This document shows, in pieces, positions 1-11,551 of a DNA stretch of 64,000 nucleotides; positions within the stretch are counted from its first letter, which is position 1, and each line of letters starts with the position of its first letter. Both the position numbers and the translations under genes were made by a program. Below the pieces are notes generated by a model. It worked only from the letters and a program-made list of their open reading frames with translations. It was not told where the DNA came from and searched no databases. Location of the stretch: NCBI GenBank assembly GCA_028023455.1, contig JAQFVV010000036.1, positions 6,009,576 through 6,073,575 on the forward strand, given 5' to 3'. The DNA comes from Epiperipatus broadwayi (lineage: Eukaryota; Onychophora; Udeonychophora; Euonychophora; Peripatidae).

Positions 1-491
1 AGCATTCTGATTTGAGAGTGTGAAGCTGTTAAACTCTTCCCTAATTTAATCCACAATTTTTAGTAAACACTAACGTTCACAAAATCTTCCAAAATACAAG
101 TTAATGTTGAGATTGTGTAGTTAAAAATATTTGAAACAATGTAAAGTTGTAAACATTAATTCATTAAGTGCTTGGTCAGCACATAACTACATATATATTT
201 AAGGCTATAACTTTAATACTACAAGATGTCAACATTAACTCGTATTTCAGAAGATTTTGTGTTTAATAGAAATAGTGGATTTAATTAGTGAAGAATTTAA
301 CAGCTTCACATTCTCAAATCAATATGCTTTAGATTTGCCTATATAATTAGAAAGTAGATTAAAGAAGTCATAATCTTGTGTGAAGATTTGCAGATGTCCT
401 TCTAGTTGCAAATTGAACACTCAAGGTGCATAGTATTAAGTTTATAGCCTTAAATATATATGTATTTATATGCTAACCATGTGCCTAATAA
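1..491. repeat. Interleaved inverted repeats at the left edge (A-B-A'-B')
   Basis: Two inverted-repeat pairs interleave. Arm A (1-112) is the reverse complement of A' (about 225-328) with scattered mismatches. Arm B (about 163-223) is the reverse complement of B' (about 431-491). The order A-B-A'-B' is not a simple hairpin. It fits two overlapping foldback copies or a rearranged foldback element. The window starts inside the repeat, so its left end is not visible. No reading frame is present. Confidence 0.75.
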
Positions 492-2089
492 ATTAATATT
501 TACAATAATCAATTGTACTGGTCAAAATAGTATGCTCACTTAAAAAGATTCAAATCCTAAGCAAAAGTACCCTGAATCCGATCATGCTCAAGATGCACAT
601 GTCTGGAGCAATCCTGAATTCTAACCTATTTGCCTATTCTTTGAGTCTCTCAATTATTTTAATTCTGAGCCCAGAAACAAAGCGGTGGAGCATAAGACCA
701 GAATGGTGATGATGATCGAGATAAGAGTAGCCCAGGAATTACATTTATTAAAGTTATCCTTATTAATGCTAAGTTATTAGCTAAAGAAAATAATTATAAA
801 TACTAATTAGAAAATAATAATTCAAAACAAACGTGAATTTACATGAAATATATATTTAATAAATATTGAGAAAACGCATATATATGTTACAAAAGAGTTC
901 ACACTTGGAATGATATTGTCTATTTACAAACCTTGGGATTTGTTTTATAAAATCCCCTTTACATTGATTATTTAATGAATATAATTTTATGGAGTGGATT
1001 ATAACTTGTGCAAAGTTAATATGCCAATTTAATAATATTTTACTAACAGAATGTTGTGAATGCCTAAAATAAATATAAAAGATAGTGACAGGTTTAGTAC
1101 TAAATGATTTAATAAACAGGCAAAATGTACACTTTTAATCATTTATCTATCTTATGAAAATCATTATATATACTTTTATTGGCATTGTTTAGAAAAGACA
1201 TCTTTGGAACTTATAAATAAGAAACAAACAATGCGCTACATTTTCGAAAATACATGATACAATCATCAATGTAAATTGATTTACGTCTATGGGAAGTGAT
1301 AAGTATTTTAAAAGAAAGCAGCTTTAACATCAACATACTGACTAATTAGCATGTTGGTGCATTTCATGAATGAGTCATTATTTCCAACACCTAACAAAAG
1401 GTCCAAACAGACATAAATCATTTAAATAAAGAAGTACAGATGGACATGGCAGCAGCAGGCAGACAGTTCTCCAAGAGAAGAAGAGAAAGGTGAAAGGTTC
1501 CTCTACTCAAATTTCATAGCACGACTTTTCCTAACTTTTTAAGTGGAATGATGAATCAATTTTTTTGGAAAATTACTAACTCAAACGTTCTGAAATAATT
1601 TACTAATTCAAAGTTTAATTACTAACTAACTCAAAGTAAACTGAAAGTCACTGACTGAAAGTAACCAACTGAAAATTAACTATAACTCTTCTTTTGTTCT
1701 ATGGACCCCTTTTATACGCATTTTAATCCCTCCAAAAATGCAATTTCAATTGCCCACAGCTATCTCTGTAATCTCTTGATTAAATAAAAATAAAAAAACA
1801 TTTAATTAGCAAAATATTTTTAAAACAGATAAGGCTCGAAATACCATTTGATATATTTTTAAAGATTTGAAAACAACTAAAAAAAGAATTTTAATTAAGA
1901 TTTATAATTTTAATTAATGAAAACAATCTCACTATAGATAAAGATAATTTCCATATTTCGAGCCTTCCCCATTTTACCTTGTTTTTACATTCCATACTTT
2001 AATTAAATACACACATAAAAAGATATTTATAATTATATAAGAACATCTAATTTTCAGCAATAAATATTAATAGAATTATTGCTTCTTTC

Positions 2090-2124
<35 letters not shown>

Positions 2125-2299
2125 CATCAGGCACACTACTGTTTTACTTTACTAAATAATTTTATTAATTCCTTGGATAATTATGCCTACAGTGTGTGGG
2201 TAAATGACATCTATATATGGCGAGGTCTGAATTGTGGGCCCCACAGAAGGTTAGTGTAGATGGTGAAGCATGAAGCTTGATGATGATTAGACATTGACT
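492..2299. other. AT-rich filler with no gene seen
   Basis: No convincing reading frame. A 12-bp exact inverted pair (AAGGCTCGAAAT at 1831-1842, ATTTCGAGCCTT at 1955-1966) encloses about 110 bp and may be an old foldback. Around 1435-1760 the base composition is less extreme, and on the minus strand there is a TATA-like string near 1710. I could not tie this to an element. Confidence 0.5.
2090..2124. repeat. (TA)n(TG)n microsatellite
   Basis: Alternating TA dinucleotides run directly into TG dinucleotides. Confidence 0.95.
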
Positions 2300-2460
2300 G
2301 CTTCACAATAAAGCAAGTCATATACAGCATGATATTGCTTTTATGAGCTTGTATTTACAAATATGCAACATAAGGAGCATATCAATAACTATTGTTTGAG
2401 CTATTGATACATCCCTATAGCTCATAAAAGCCAAGTCATGCTATATATGATTTGCATTAG
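2300..2460. repeat. Small foldback repeat
   Basis: The arm at about 2313-2350 is inverted at about 2419-2455 with few mismatches. The loop contains a second short inverted pair built around ATCAATA/TATTGAT. It has no coding capacity and lies just beyond the 3' end of PLE-1. Confidence 0.7.
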
Positions 2461-2695
2461 TGATTGTTATTACTATATATATATATAAAATACATATTTT
2501 GCGGGTTCATCTGTGTTAAAAACATTTAATATTAATATACTGACATTTCGACATGGTCACACAAACCATCCACAGAGTTATAAAAGGTAGAAAGACGGTT
2601 GTAGAGGCACTACAATCACTGATTTGAATAAAATGTTAAAATTCCACCAATAGCAAAAAATGTTAAATTTAGGAATGTTTTTTAAAAAAATATTT

Positions 2696-3627
2696 TCAAA
2701 TAAGAGAAAGTTTGTATGTATCATCTCGCTTATTGATACAATCTGGCCTTTTAAGTATCTCAATGGATTCTCTAATTTTGCATTGGTAGAGATTATCACA
2801 TCTGGATATGATCCTGGTACTAGAAAAATCAATTTTATGACCTGAATCTATAGTATGGAGTGAGAGTGCTGATGATGATGAGTGTTGTTTAACTGCATTA
2901 GCATGCTCATCTCTCCTAACACAGATGCGACGATTACTCATACCTATGTAAGAAGCTTTACAATTTTTACATGAGATTTGATAGACACCATGAGATTCAA
3001 GAGGCATTGAATCCTTAGGTTTGGTTATTATATTGCTGATCTTTTGATGAGCAGAAAATGCTGTATCTATATTATAGCATTTTAATATATGTCCGATACT
3101 GTCTGTAGTTCCTTTTACATATGGAACACAAATCCTAATAGCTGATTTATCATCTTTTTGTTTCCCATTTTGTCTATTTTGGGCTTGAAATAAGGCTTTT
3201 TTTATAAATTTGTAATTATAACTATTTACTAATAAAACATTATTAATATGATTTATTTCTTCTTTCAGATGTGTCTCATCTGAAAGGTTAATTGCTCTAT
3301 TTAAAAGAGTTTTGGCTACAGAAACTATCTGAGTTGGGTGATGATGAGAATGGAAATGCAAATATCTGTCTGTGTGTGTATCCTTTCTGTAAATAGAAAA
3401 AGATAAACTATTTGGTGTTCTGGTGACTAGCACATCAAGAAAAGGGAGATTTCCATCAGACTCTGTCTCCATTGTAAATTTAATATGAGGATGCATATTA
3501 TTTAAATGTAAGTAAAAATCATCTAATTTATTTTTTCCATGTTGCCATATGACAAAAGTGTCATCTATGTATCTGAGCCAAATGAGAGGTTTTAAAGATG
3601 ATGATTCTAAAGCATGAGTTTCTATAT
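2696..3627 (-). pseudogene. PLE-1 C-terminal half: RT motif C onward plus GIY-YIG endonuclease
   Basis: The reading frame enters from the LTR junction at 3627. In order it shows the RT catalytic motif YIDDTFVIW, then FLDVLVTRT (palm/thumb region), then a basic linker. Near the C-terminus comes a GIY-YIG nuclease: the GVYQISCKNC...SYIG signature followed by RRICVRRDEH. The protein would copy element RNA and nick target DNA. The frame ends at a TGA (2696-2698) where PLE-2 has a Trp codon (I-W-K-Y-F), so the last nine or so residues are lost. This half is otherwise open, but the upstream LTR insertion separates it from the first RT half, so no full protein can be made. Confidence 0.88.
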
Positions 3628-5286
3628 TGTACCTATATTGATATAGGCACATATAATTTTATCTAAAATTGTTATTAAAACAATCTTTCGTTAAAGAAAA
3701 CATAAAATTAAATGTTGAAGAGTTTATTCAGTTTTTTTTCGAAAAAGATAAGAATTAAATAGTTTTTTTTTAGTATTCGTAAAAATATAATTTAAAAAGT
3801 TAAAACACACAAATCTCTTTTCATTCAAGTTTAATTAAAGAAAAAATAATGTTAAAACTAATATATGACCGTATATATGTGCGATTGACAACAATAGAAT
3901 AAATGTTATTATAAATAAATGAAAGTTAAAAAAGATTATTATTAAAAAACACGGCAATGGTTATTAATTAAAATATAAAACAACATCTCTGCATGGCTAT
4001 TACTAATTAAGCAATCTTCCAAAACACGTTTATCAAAGGATTAATTGATAAGGAATTTGACAACAGATCTTTGCCAGAGATATCAGAAAGACAACAAGGC
4101 GCAGGTATAAATAGACCTTTTTTATCGGACAGTAATTCAGTTCCACAAATTAATTGAGTTGAGACAATCAGTTCACAAAGTTATTGAGAGAGTGCAGTTC
4201 GGAAATTAATTGAGTCAGTTAAGAAACAAAATGCAGTGCTGAGAATATTTTGGAATGCACGTTCACCTCCAGCCCAGATGTCCGAGAAAACAGCAGATCT
4301 GCCCGTGAAATAATGTCAGCTTAACATCTTAGAAAATCTCCGTCAGTATCTATTTGTCTCCGATAGCAATAATCGTGAAAATCAGGAAACTCAGCAAGGA
4401 AACGTCCCAGCCGGCTGGTAAGCATTTATAATGGAAATATCCTCACCGAAAGCAGCCTCCAAAGAACAAAATTCTACGTCAACATTCAAAATCCTAGGTA
4501 AAACATTTGCTTATTTTCATTATACTGTAATAGCCATTGCATTTCATTAATTCGTGCGAATCCTCCAAGAGTCTAATTATATGAACTCGATATCATACAT
4601 AAATGAACTATTGATGTGTGTGATTAAATTTCAAATGCTATGTAATACTTTAATATTATTATGTGTGTGTGCATGAGTTAATATGTGCGTGATCCTTATA
4701 TCAATATTATTAGTTAAATTAGATAAATACCAGTGTTTTGTTATGAAAGTAAACAAGAATATTTAAACTAGTTTAGAAATGTTAATTTAAAATATGCGTG
4801 TGTTTTATTAGAATGTTTAAATTTAGTAAATAAATGTTAGTTAATAAATTATCTTTAAAATTAAACTTTATTTGTCGGTCAATTCTTTTTATCAATCCTT
4901 TTACCAAATTCTTTTTATCAATTCTTTTTATCAATTCCTTTTAACAAATTCTTTTATTAATTCTTTTAATCACTAATTAAGTATAATCTATTAGTGATTA
5001 CAAACAGCTGAGCTAGTCATGGATTTAGGCGTTGAGTTAGTGGCCATTGCTTAAAGTGCGTTATTTATTCATCCTTGAATAGATAGCTGGCGCCCGTGTT
5101 TATACACAAACAAAAAAGTGCTTTGAACTTGGTGTTGAACTCAACAGTCGAGAAGAAGTTATGTCCTGGAAATGTAACGTTAGTTATATACTTTATAGCT
5201 ATCGTTTGGGCATACATACTCTCCGAGTATGTTCTTCTCTGCCTAAGAGGCCGGTGTTTCGAATCCTCATATTCGAACACGGTTCA
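3628..5286 (+). repeat. 5' LTR
   Basis: Starts TGTACCTATATTG and ends ACACGGTTCA. A TATA-like box (TATAAATAG, about 4106-4114) could serve as the promoter. Near 4880-4975 there is a short tandem array of the motif ATTCTTTTTATCA. The matching copy is at 7669-9324. Confidence 0.93.
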
Positions 5287-5288
5287 AA

Positions 5289-5304
5289 TGGCTAGACCCA
5301 ATCG
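5289..5304 (+). other. Candidate primer-binding site
   Basis: TGGCTAGACCCAATCG begins two bases after the 5' LTR. TGG complements a tRNA CCA end, and position and polarity are right for a primer-binding site. I do not recognise the primer tRNA. Confidence 0.55.
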
Positions 5305-5657
5305 TGGGGCTGAACCTAAGAAACAATAGTAATGAGGTACTTTGTTTCTTGTTTGAAAAATTTGTTTTATACAAAAGTTAAATTACGTATGTAAAAGTGT
5401 TTTAATTTAAAAAAAAAAAAGAATTGACCGAAACTTTTTTTTTTTCGAAATGAAAAGAGATTTTGACATTTATGCTATCAAATCAGAGTCAATTGGGTGT
5501 TATGGGTGGAGTTAAAGCATTAAGAGTGGGTAGTGAAAAGGACAAAAGGCTGGAGTTAACGTGAGTTTCCGTCTTAGTAAGAAAAATAAATAAATAAATC
5601 GTATAGTAAATTTAGTCTAACGTAAGTGCTAGTTTGAAATAAAATATTGTTTTAAAA

Positions 5658-6312
5658 ATGGAAAAAGAGAAAGAAATGTCTGAGACGCAGATGCTGAAAA
5701 TGATGATAAATATGATGGAAGAAATGCATCAAGAATTCAGGCAAAGTCATCAAGAATTCATTGCGGGAATAAGAGAAATAAGATGTGAAATTAAAGGAAT
5801 GAAGTGAAATAATAGAGAAAGTAGAGGAGAACCAAGAAGGCAGAGAGTTAGATTTAGTTAAAGAAAGTCAGGAAGTTGAGGTCATGAAAGATATAGAAAT
5901 TGAGGTAGAACTAGATAGTGTTGAAACAGAGAAGACTGAAATAGAAATTAAAGCAGAACAGGATAGTGCTAAGACAGAGGAAAACATAGATCAAGAAATA
6001 GAAGAGAGACATAAGTTCAAGGTAGAAGATAGCGTTGAAAAGTTTTTACAAAAATTTAAAAAGGTTAAAGTAAAAGTTCGTGTTCGTTTTAAACGGAGAT
6101 GTAAATCAAAGAGAAAGCGTAAGGAAAAATATTCACGGTTAGGAAAAATACGGAGGTCTGTGAAGCTTAAAAGTTTTCTAATTTACAAGGCAGAAAATAG
6201 AACGGAGAGAGAAAGAGATAAAGCAGCAAACTTTATAGATGTGAGGATATGGAGCATAATTTATGTTAGTGAATTAGTAGAAAGAAAGAAGGAACCACCT
6301 GACATAGTTTAA
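5658..6312 (+). pseudogene. Gag-like charged coiled-coil protein, frameshifted
   Basis: An ATG at 5658 opens a 49-codon frame (MEKEKEMSETQMLK...) that stops at a TGA ending at 5807. The next frame is open across the stop, reads SEIIEKVEENQ, and continues through the ATG at 5884 to 6312. One extra base near 5800 therefore splits a single protein of about 217 residues. The first half is Met/Glu/Gln-rich and looks helical or coiled-coil. The middle is acidic and the rest is strongly basic (for example KRRCKSKRKRK). The position after the LTR and the N-terminal style resemble Gag of Ty3-like invertebrate elements. I see no capsid homology region or zinc knuckle, so the Gag call is an inference. 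Confidence 0.55.
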
Positions 6313-7230
6313 AAGATAGTAAACGGGCGGAATAGTAAAGGAAATAAACAAAAAGGACCGGAAATGGACAATGAGCAGGAATATGATTATTCTAATGTCA
6401 ATAATTTAAGAAGTTTAAATCTGAAACTTCTATTTAAAACTAAAATAATAAAATTAAAAATAACTGAATAATAAATTAAATGTTTGAAAGCAATAATAAT
6501 AACGGAGGCTTCGCAAAATAAAAGATTTTTTTTTCTCCACGCACATATTAATTAAGGAAATGTTCATAAATAAACAGTTCAAATAAATAAAAATCAATAA
6601 AATCAAGTTAAATAAATGGGTCAAATTAAGGATTTAGAAATAATGTTTGTAGAATTAAATAAATGAATAAAATAACGGAAATACATAAAATAAAAACAAG
6701 TTAAATAAATAAGTACAATATATCTGTAGAAAATAAATAAAATATTCATAATAAAGCAAAATAGTTTTTTTTTCTGAGTACACGCACATTAATATATAAG
6801 TTAAAGTAATGGGTTAAAAGTAATATCGTAATATAAATAAATATGTAAATTGATGTCCATGATAGTTTAGAATAGTATTGTAAGTTAAATAAATATGTAA
6901 GATAATGTTCGTAATAGTTCAGAATAATATAAATAAATATGTTAAAGTAATGTTCATGTGTATTTAAAATAATATTGTAGGATTAGTGATAAATAATATA
7001 AAGTCAATCTAAGTTATATTAGGAGCGTATAAGGGTTCGAATCTAAAGGGATGAGGGTAGTATTGAAGTGTTTTAGTTAAGGTTAAGTTTAAAGCTCTCG
7101 ACTGGATAAATTCTAGTACCCGTAACGGATTGGCCGGGATCATTCCTCTTTTAAAAAAAAACGCACTGGCAACAACCAGAGTAAGTCGTGAGTCACTTTT
7201 CGGGGGAGAATCCCCATATCTCGTACCTCA
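6313..7230 (+). other. LTR-element interior without pol
   Basis: An A-rich stretch with many AAATAAATA runs. There is no RT, protease, RNase H or integrase motif in any frame. This is where pol would lie in an autonomous element. Confidence 0.75.
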
Positions 7231-7414
7231 TTTTCCAAAGCGTAAGTCGGAAATGGACAGTTGAAAATTCCTGCCATTGTAGCTGCTTAGTCAAAGTCCG
7301 ATCAAGAGAATCGGCAATCGTTTTCCAGGGCGTAAGTCGAAAATGGACAGTTGAAATTCCTGCCATTTGCAGCCACCTTTTCTTAGTCAAAGTCCGATCA
7401 AAAGAATCGGCAGC
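7231..7414 (+). repeat. Two-unit tandem repeat inside the LTR element
   Basis: Unit 1 (7231-7320, 90 bp) and unit 2 (7321-7414, 94 bp) share GCGTAAGTCG, ATGGACAGTTGAAA and TCAAAGTCCGATCA. Both strands are open for over 100 codons across the array, but the peptides only mirror the DNA repeat. Related sequence occurs inverted around 30640-30740 in LTR-2. Confidence 0.85.
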
Positions 7415-7649
7415 TGAAGCTTCATTTACAAAAAAATCCCTGTGCCACAAATTTAGTTTGTCCTCATGGTCATTATCCAGGACGAACATTGTAAGCAATG
7501 TTACCAGCATAGAAAGAAGAAAAGCATAATTGGAGATTGCCCTTAGTATGGAAAGGAAAAGATACCAAAAAGCAAACTTAGAAAGAATAATAAATTAAGA
7601 TTTAATGTTGTCAGAGATAAAATGGTCAAAAATGACGCATTTTACTCTC

Positions 7650-7668
7650 AAAAGGAAGGGCGGTGTAA
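7650..7668 (+). other. Polypurine tract before the 3' LTR
   Basis: AAAAGGAAGGGCGG, followed by TGTAA, directly precedes the 3' LTR start at 7669. This is the expected plus-strand primer position. The inverted equivalent is conserved at 30217-30240 in LTR-2. Confidence 0.75.
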
Positions 7669-9324
7669 TGTACCTATATTGATATAGGCACATATAATTT
7701 TATCTAAAATTGTTATTAAAACAATCTTTCGTTAAAGAAAACATAAAATTAAATGTTGAAGAGTTTATTCAGTTTGTTTTCGAAAAAGATAAGAATTAAA
7801 TAGTTTTTTTTTTAGTATTCGTAAAAATATAATTTAAAAAGTTAAAACACACAAATCTCTTTTCATTCAAGTTTAATTAAAGAAAAAATAATGTTAAAAC
7901 TAATATATGACCGTATATATGTGCGATTGTCAACAATAGAATAAATGTTATTATAAAGTTAAAGAAGATTATTATTAAAAAACACGGCAATGGTTATTAA
8001 TTAAAATATAAAACAACATCTCTGCATGGCTATTACTAATTAAGCAATCTTCCAAAACACGTTTATCAAAGGATTAATTGATAAGGAATTTGACAACAGA
8101 TCTTTGCCAGAGATATCAGAAAGACAACAAGGTGCAGGTATAAATAGACCTTTTTTATCAGACAGTAATTCGTTCCACAAATTAATTGAGTTGAGACAAT
8201 CCATTCACAAAGTTATTGAGAGAGTGCAGTTCGGAAATTAATTGATTCAGTTAAGAAACAAAATGCAGTGCTGAGAATATTTTGGAACGCACGTTCACCT
8301 CCAGCCCAGATGTCCGAGAAAACAGCAGATCTGCCCATGAAATAATGTCAGCTTAACATCTTAGAAAATCTCCGTCAGTATCTATTTGTCTCCGATAGCA
8401 ATAATCGTGAAAATCAGGAAACTCAGCAAGGAAACGTCCCAGCCGGCTGGTAAGCATTTATAATGGAAATATCCTCACCGAAAGCAGCCTCCAAAGAACA
8501 AAATTCTACGTCAACATTCAAAATCCTAGGTAAAACATTTGCTTATTTTCGTTATACTGTAATAGCCATTGCATTTCATTAATTCGTGCGAATCCTCCAA
8601 GAGTCTAATTATATGAACTCGATATCATACATAAATGAACTATTGATGTGTGTGATTAAATTTCAAATGCTATGTAATACTTTAATATTATTATGTGTGT
8701 GTGCATGAGTTAATATGTGCGTGATCCTTATATCAATATTATTAGTTAAATTAGATAAATACCAGTGTTTTGTTATGAAAGTAAACAAGAATATTTAAAC
8801 TAGTTTAGAAATGTTAATTTAAAATATGCGTGTGTTTTATTAGAATGTTTAAATTTAGTAAATAAATGTTAGTTAATAAATTATCTTTAAAATTAAACTT
8901 TATTTGTCGGTCAATTCTTTTTATCAATCCTTTTACCAAATTCTTTTTATCAATTCTTTTTATCAATTCCTTTTAACAAATTCTTTTATTAATTCTTTTA
9001 ATCACTAATTAAGTATAATCTATTAGTGATTACAAACAGCTGAGCTAGTCGTGGATTTAGGCGTTGAGTTAGTGGCCATTGCTTAAAGTGCGTTATTTAT
9101 TCATCCTTGAATAGATAGCTGGCGCCCGTGTTTATACACAAACAAAAAAAGTGCTTTGAACTTGGTGTTGAACTCAACAGTCGAGAAGAAGTTATGTCCT
9201 GGAAATGTAACGTTAGTTATATACTTTATAGCTATCGTTTGGGCATACATACTCTCCGAGTATGTTCTTCTCTGCCTAAGAGGCCGGTGTTTCAAATCCT
9301 ATCCTCATATTCGAACACGGTTCA
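7669..9324 (+). repeat. 3' LTR
   Basis: A direct copy of 3628-5286 with the same TGTACC start and GGTTCA end, followed by the second ATAT. It carries a 7-bp insertion near 9297 and a small deletion near 7957 relative to the 5' LTR. Confidence 0.93.
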
Positions 9325-9328
9325 ATAT

Positions 9329-10508
9329 ATTCCATGAATAAATCAGCTATTACTCCTGAGATAGGTGAGCCCATAGGAGTACCAAATACTTGTCTGTAAT
9401 GCTGTCCATTGTATACAAAATATGTATTTAAGAGACAATGTTTAATTAAAGCAATAATATGGTCTGGTAAATTGCAACGTTGTGAGATTATATTTAAAGC
9501 TTCATCAATTGGAATGTTTGTAAACAAAGACACGACATCAAAACTGACCAGAATGTCATTAGCATTAATTTTTAAACTTTTTAAAACAGAAATAAAATGA
9601 AGAGAGTTTTTAATATATGATTTAATAGATGGGATTGTAGGTTTAATGAAATCCGATAAGTATCTGTCTAAAATATGAGTTGGAGAACCTATTGCACTTA
9701 CTATTGGACGAAGGGGGGTATCTGGTTTGTGAATTTTTGGAAGTCCATAAAATTTTGGACAGACACAAGATTTTTCATGAGGGATTATTTTATTTTTTAT
9801 CTCTGTTTCAATAGGTGATTTATTAATAATAGCTTTTGTTGTTTTTTCCAAATACGTAGTATGATCTCTTTTTGATAGTTTATAAGTTTTATCATTAAGT
9901 AGATCTAAAATTTTATTATGGTAAATGTCATGATCCATTACAACTGTGGCATTACCTTTGTCAGCTGGAAGTACAACAATTGATTTGTCTGATTTTATAT
10001 TATTTAATGCTTGTCTTTCTTTCTTTGAAATATTATTTTTAGGGAGCTTAGCTTTTTTAAAAATATTACAAATCTCAACTCTAGCCAAATCAGCCAATGT
10101 AGAATCAATTTTATCAAGAGCTGATTCAACATTACAAATAATTTTCTCAAAAGGTATCCTGGAAGGTGTTAAAGCAAAATTGAAACCTTTTTCTAAAACC
10201 GAAATTTCATCTGTGGAGAGGGCTTTCCTAGATAAATTATAAACGGTTTTTTGATTTGGATACATAATGTTTGGGGATTGTGTTCTAATTAGCATTTGCA
10301 ATTTTTTCTTTTGCTTTGCTGTTACAAATTCCGAATCTTTAAATGATCTAAAACTTGCAATACGATCAAAACTAGTCCACAGTAAAGGATGTATTTTATT
10401 ACTAAGGAATAAACGTAAATGTAGCAATACTTTATCAATTTTGTCTAAATTTTTCCTAGTTTCTTTAATAAAAGAGTTTAAAATTATATTGCTAGTTTTC
10501 CTTAGAAT
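9329..10508 (-). pseudogene. PLE-1 N-terminal half: Penelope RT motifs through motif B
   Basis: The frame is open from 10508 (reading LRKTSNIILNSF) down to the LTR junction. It contains the Penelope RT signatures in order: LPADKGNATVVMDHD, YGLPKIHKPDTPLRPIVS, motif A FDVVSLFTNIP and motif B FGTPMGSPISGVIADLFMEYIE. Motif C is in the other half, 5.7 kb away. No stop codon or frameshift is visible in this half, so only the LTR insertion disables the domain. No ATG was found upstream before the junction with PLE-2. The true start may have been lost, or it may lie in sequence replaced by PLE-2. Confidence 0.88.
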
Positions 10509-11551
10509 ACAATGGACAGCATTACAGACAAGTTTTTGGTACTCCTATGGGCACACCTATCTCAGGAGTAATAGCTGAATTATTCATGGAATATATAGAA
10601 ACTTGTGCTTTAGAATCATCATCTTTAAAACCTCTCATTTGGCTCAGATACATAGATAACACTTTTGTCATATGGCAACATGGAAAAAATAAGTTAGATG
10701 ATTTTTTCTTACATTCAAATAATATGCACCTCATATTAAATTTACAATGGAGACAGAGTCTGATGGAAAACTCCTTTTCCTTGATGTTCTAGTCACCAGA
10801 ACACCAAATAGTTTATCTTTTTCTATTTACAGAAAGGATACACACACAGACAGATATTTGCATTTCCATTCTCATCATCACCTAACTCAGATAGTTTCTG
10901 TAGCCAAAACTCTTTTAAATAGAGCAATTTACCTTTCAGATGAGACACATCTGAAAGAAGAAATAAATCATATTAATAGTGTTTTATTAGCAAATAGTTA
11001 TAATTACAAATTTATAAAAAAAAAGCCTTATTTCAAGCCCAAAATAGACAAAATAGAAAAAAAAAGATGATAAATCAGCTATTAGGATTTGTGTTCCATA
11101 TGTAAAAGGAACTACAGACAGTATCGGACATATATTAAAATGCTATAATATAGATACAGCATTTTCTGCTCATCAAAAGATCAGCAATATAATAACCAAA
11201 CCTAAGGATTCAATGCCTCTTGAATCTCATGGGGTCTATCAAATCTCATGTAAAAATTGTAAAACTTCTTACATAGGTATGAGTAATCGTCGCATCTGTG
11301 TTAGGAGAGATGAGCATGCTAATGCAGTTAAACAACACTCATCATCATCAGCACTCTCACGCCATACTATAGATTCAGGTCATAAAATTGATTTTTCTAA
11401 TACTAGGATCATATCCAGATATGATAATCTCTACCAATGCAAAATTAGAGAAGCCATTGAGATACTTAAAAGGCCAGATTGTATCAATAAGCAAGATGAT
11501 ACATGCAAACTTCCTCCTATTTGGAAATATTTTTTTAAAAAACATTCCTAA
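10509..11551 (+). pseudogene. PLE-2 RT/GIY-YIG pseudogene
   Basis: Three overlapping frames hold one ancestral protein. The first, from about 10547, has GTPISGVIAELFMEYIE, then the catalytic motif YIDNTFVIW. This has Asp-to-Asn at the second Asp of the YIDD box seen in PLE-1. Next comes FLDVLVTRT from 10747. The third, from 11213, is the GIY-YIG region (GVYQISCKNC...SYIGMSNRRICVRRDEH) ending ...WKYFFKKHS. Frameshifts lie near 10735 (one base lost in the MHPHIKF region) and around 11025-11080 in A-rich runs. The altered catalytic box and the frameshifts make it inactive. Its value is that it preserves the empty site of the LTR insertion in PLE-1. Confidence 0.88.

Larger units (their letters stand above)
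3628..9324 (+). mobile_element. Non-autonomous LTR retrotransposon inserted in PLE-1
   Basis: A 5697-bp element bounded by direct repeats of 1659 and 1656 bp that begin TGTACC and end GGTTCA, so it has TG...CA ends. ATAT flanks both sides (3624-3627 and 9325-9328), and PLE-2 shows a single ATAT at the empty site. A primer-binding-site candidate follows the 5' LTR, and a purine-rich tract precedes the 3' LTR. This sets plus orientation. The 2382-bp interior has one broken gag-like frame and no RT, integrase, protease or RNase H. It must therefore be mobilised in trans, in the manner of a LARD-type element. By eye the LTRs differ by roughly 15-20 substitutions and a few small indels, which suggests a recent insertion. 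Confidence 0.93.
2490..10508 (-). mobile_element. PLE-1: Penelope-like element split by an LTR retrotransposon
   Basis: A minus-strand Penelope-like retroelement in two parts: 9325-10508 (N-terminal and RT regions) and about 2490-3627 (rest of RT, linker, GIY-YIG endonuclease and 3' UTR). The parts fit exactly once the 3628-9324 insertion and one copy of the 4-bp duplication ATAT are removed. The uninterrupted join is seen in PLE-2 near 10590. The joined protein would be roughly 700 residues, close to the usual length for endonuclease-bearing Penelope proteins. The 5' end stops at the PLE-2 junction at 10508/10509. The 3' UTR (2490-2695) matches PLE-2 at 11552-11745. Confidence 0.9.

Noticed and set aside
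7188-7529. Pair of overlapping proteins on both strands
   Set aside because: Both frames result from the tandem DNA repeat within the LTR element interior; no known domain.
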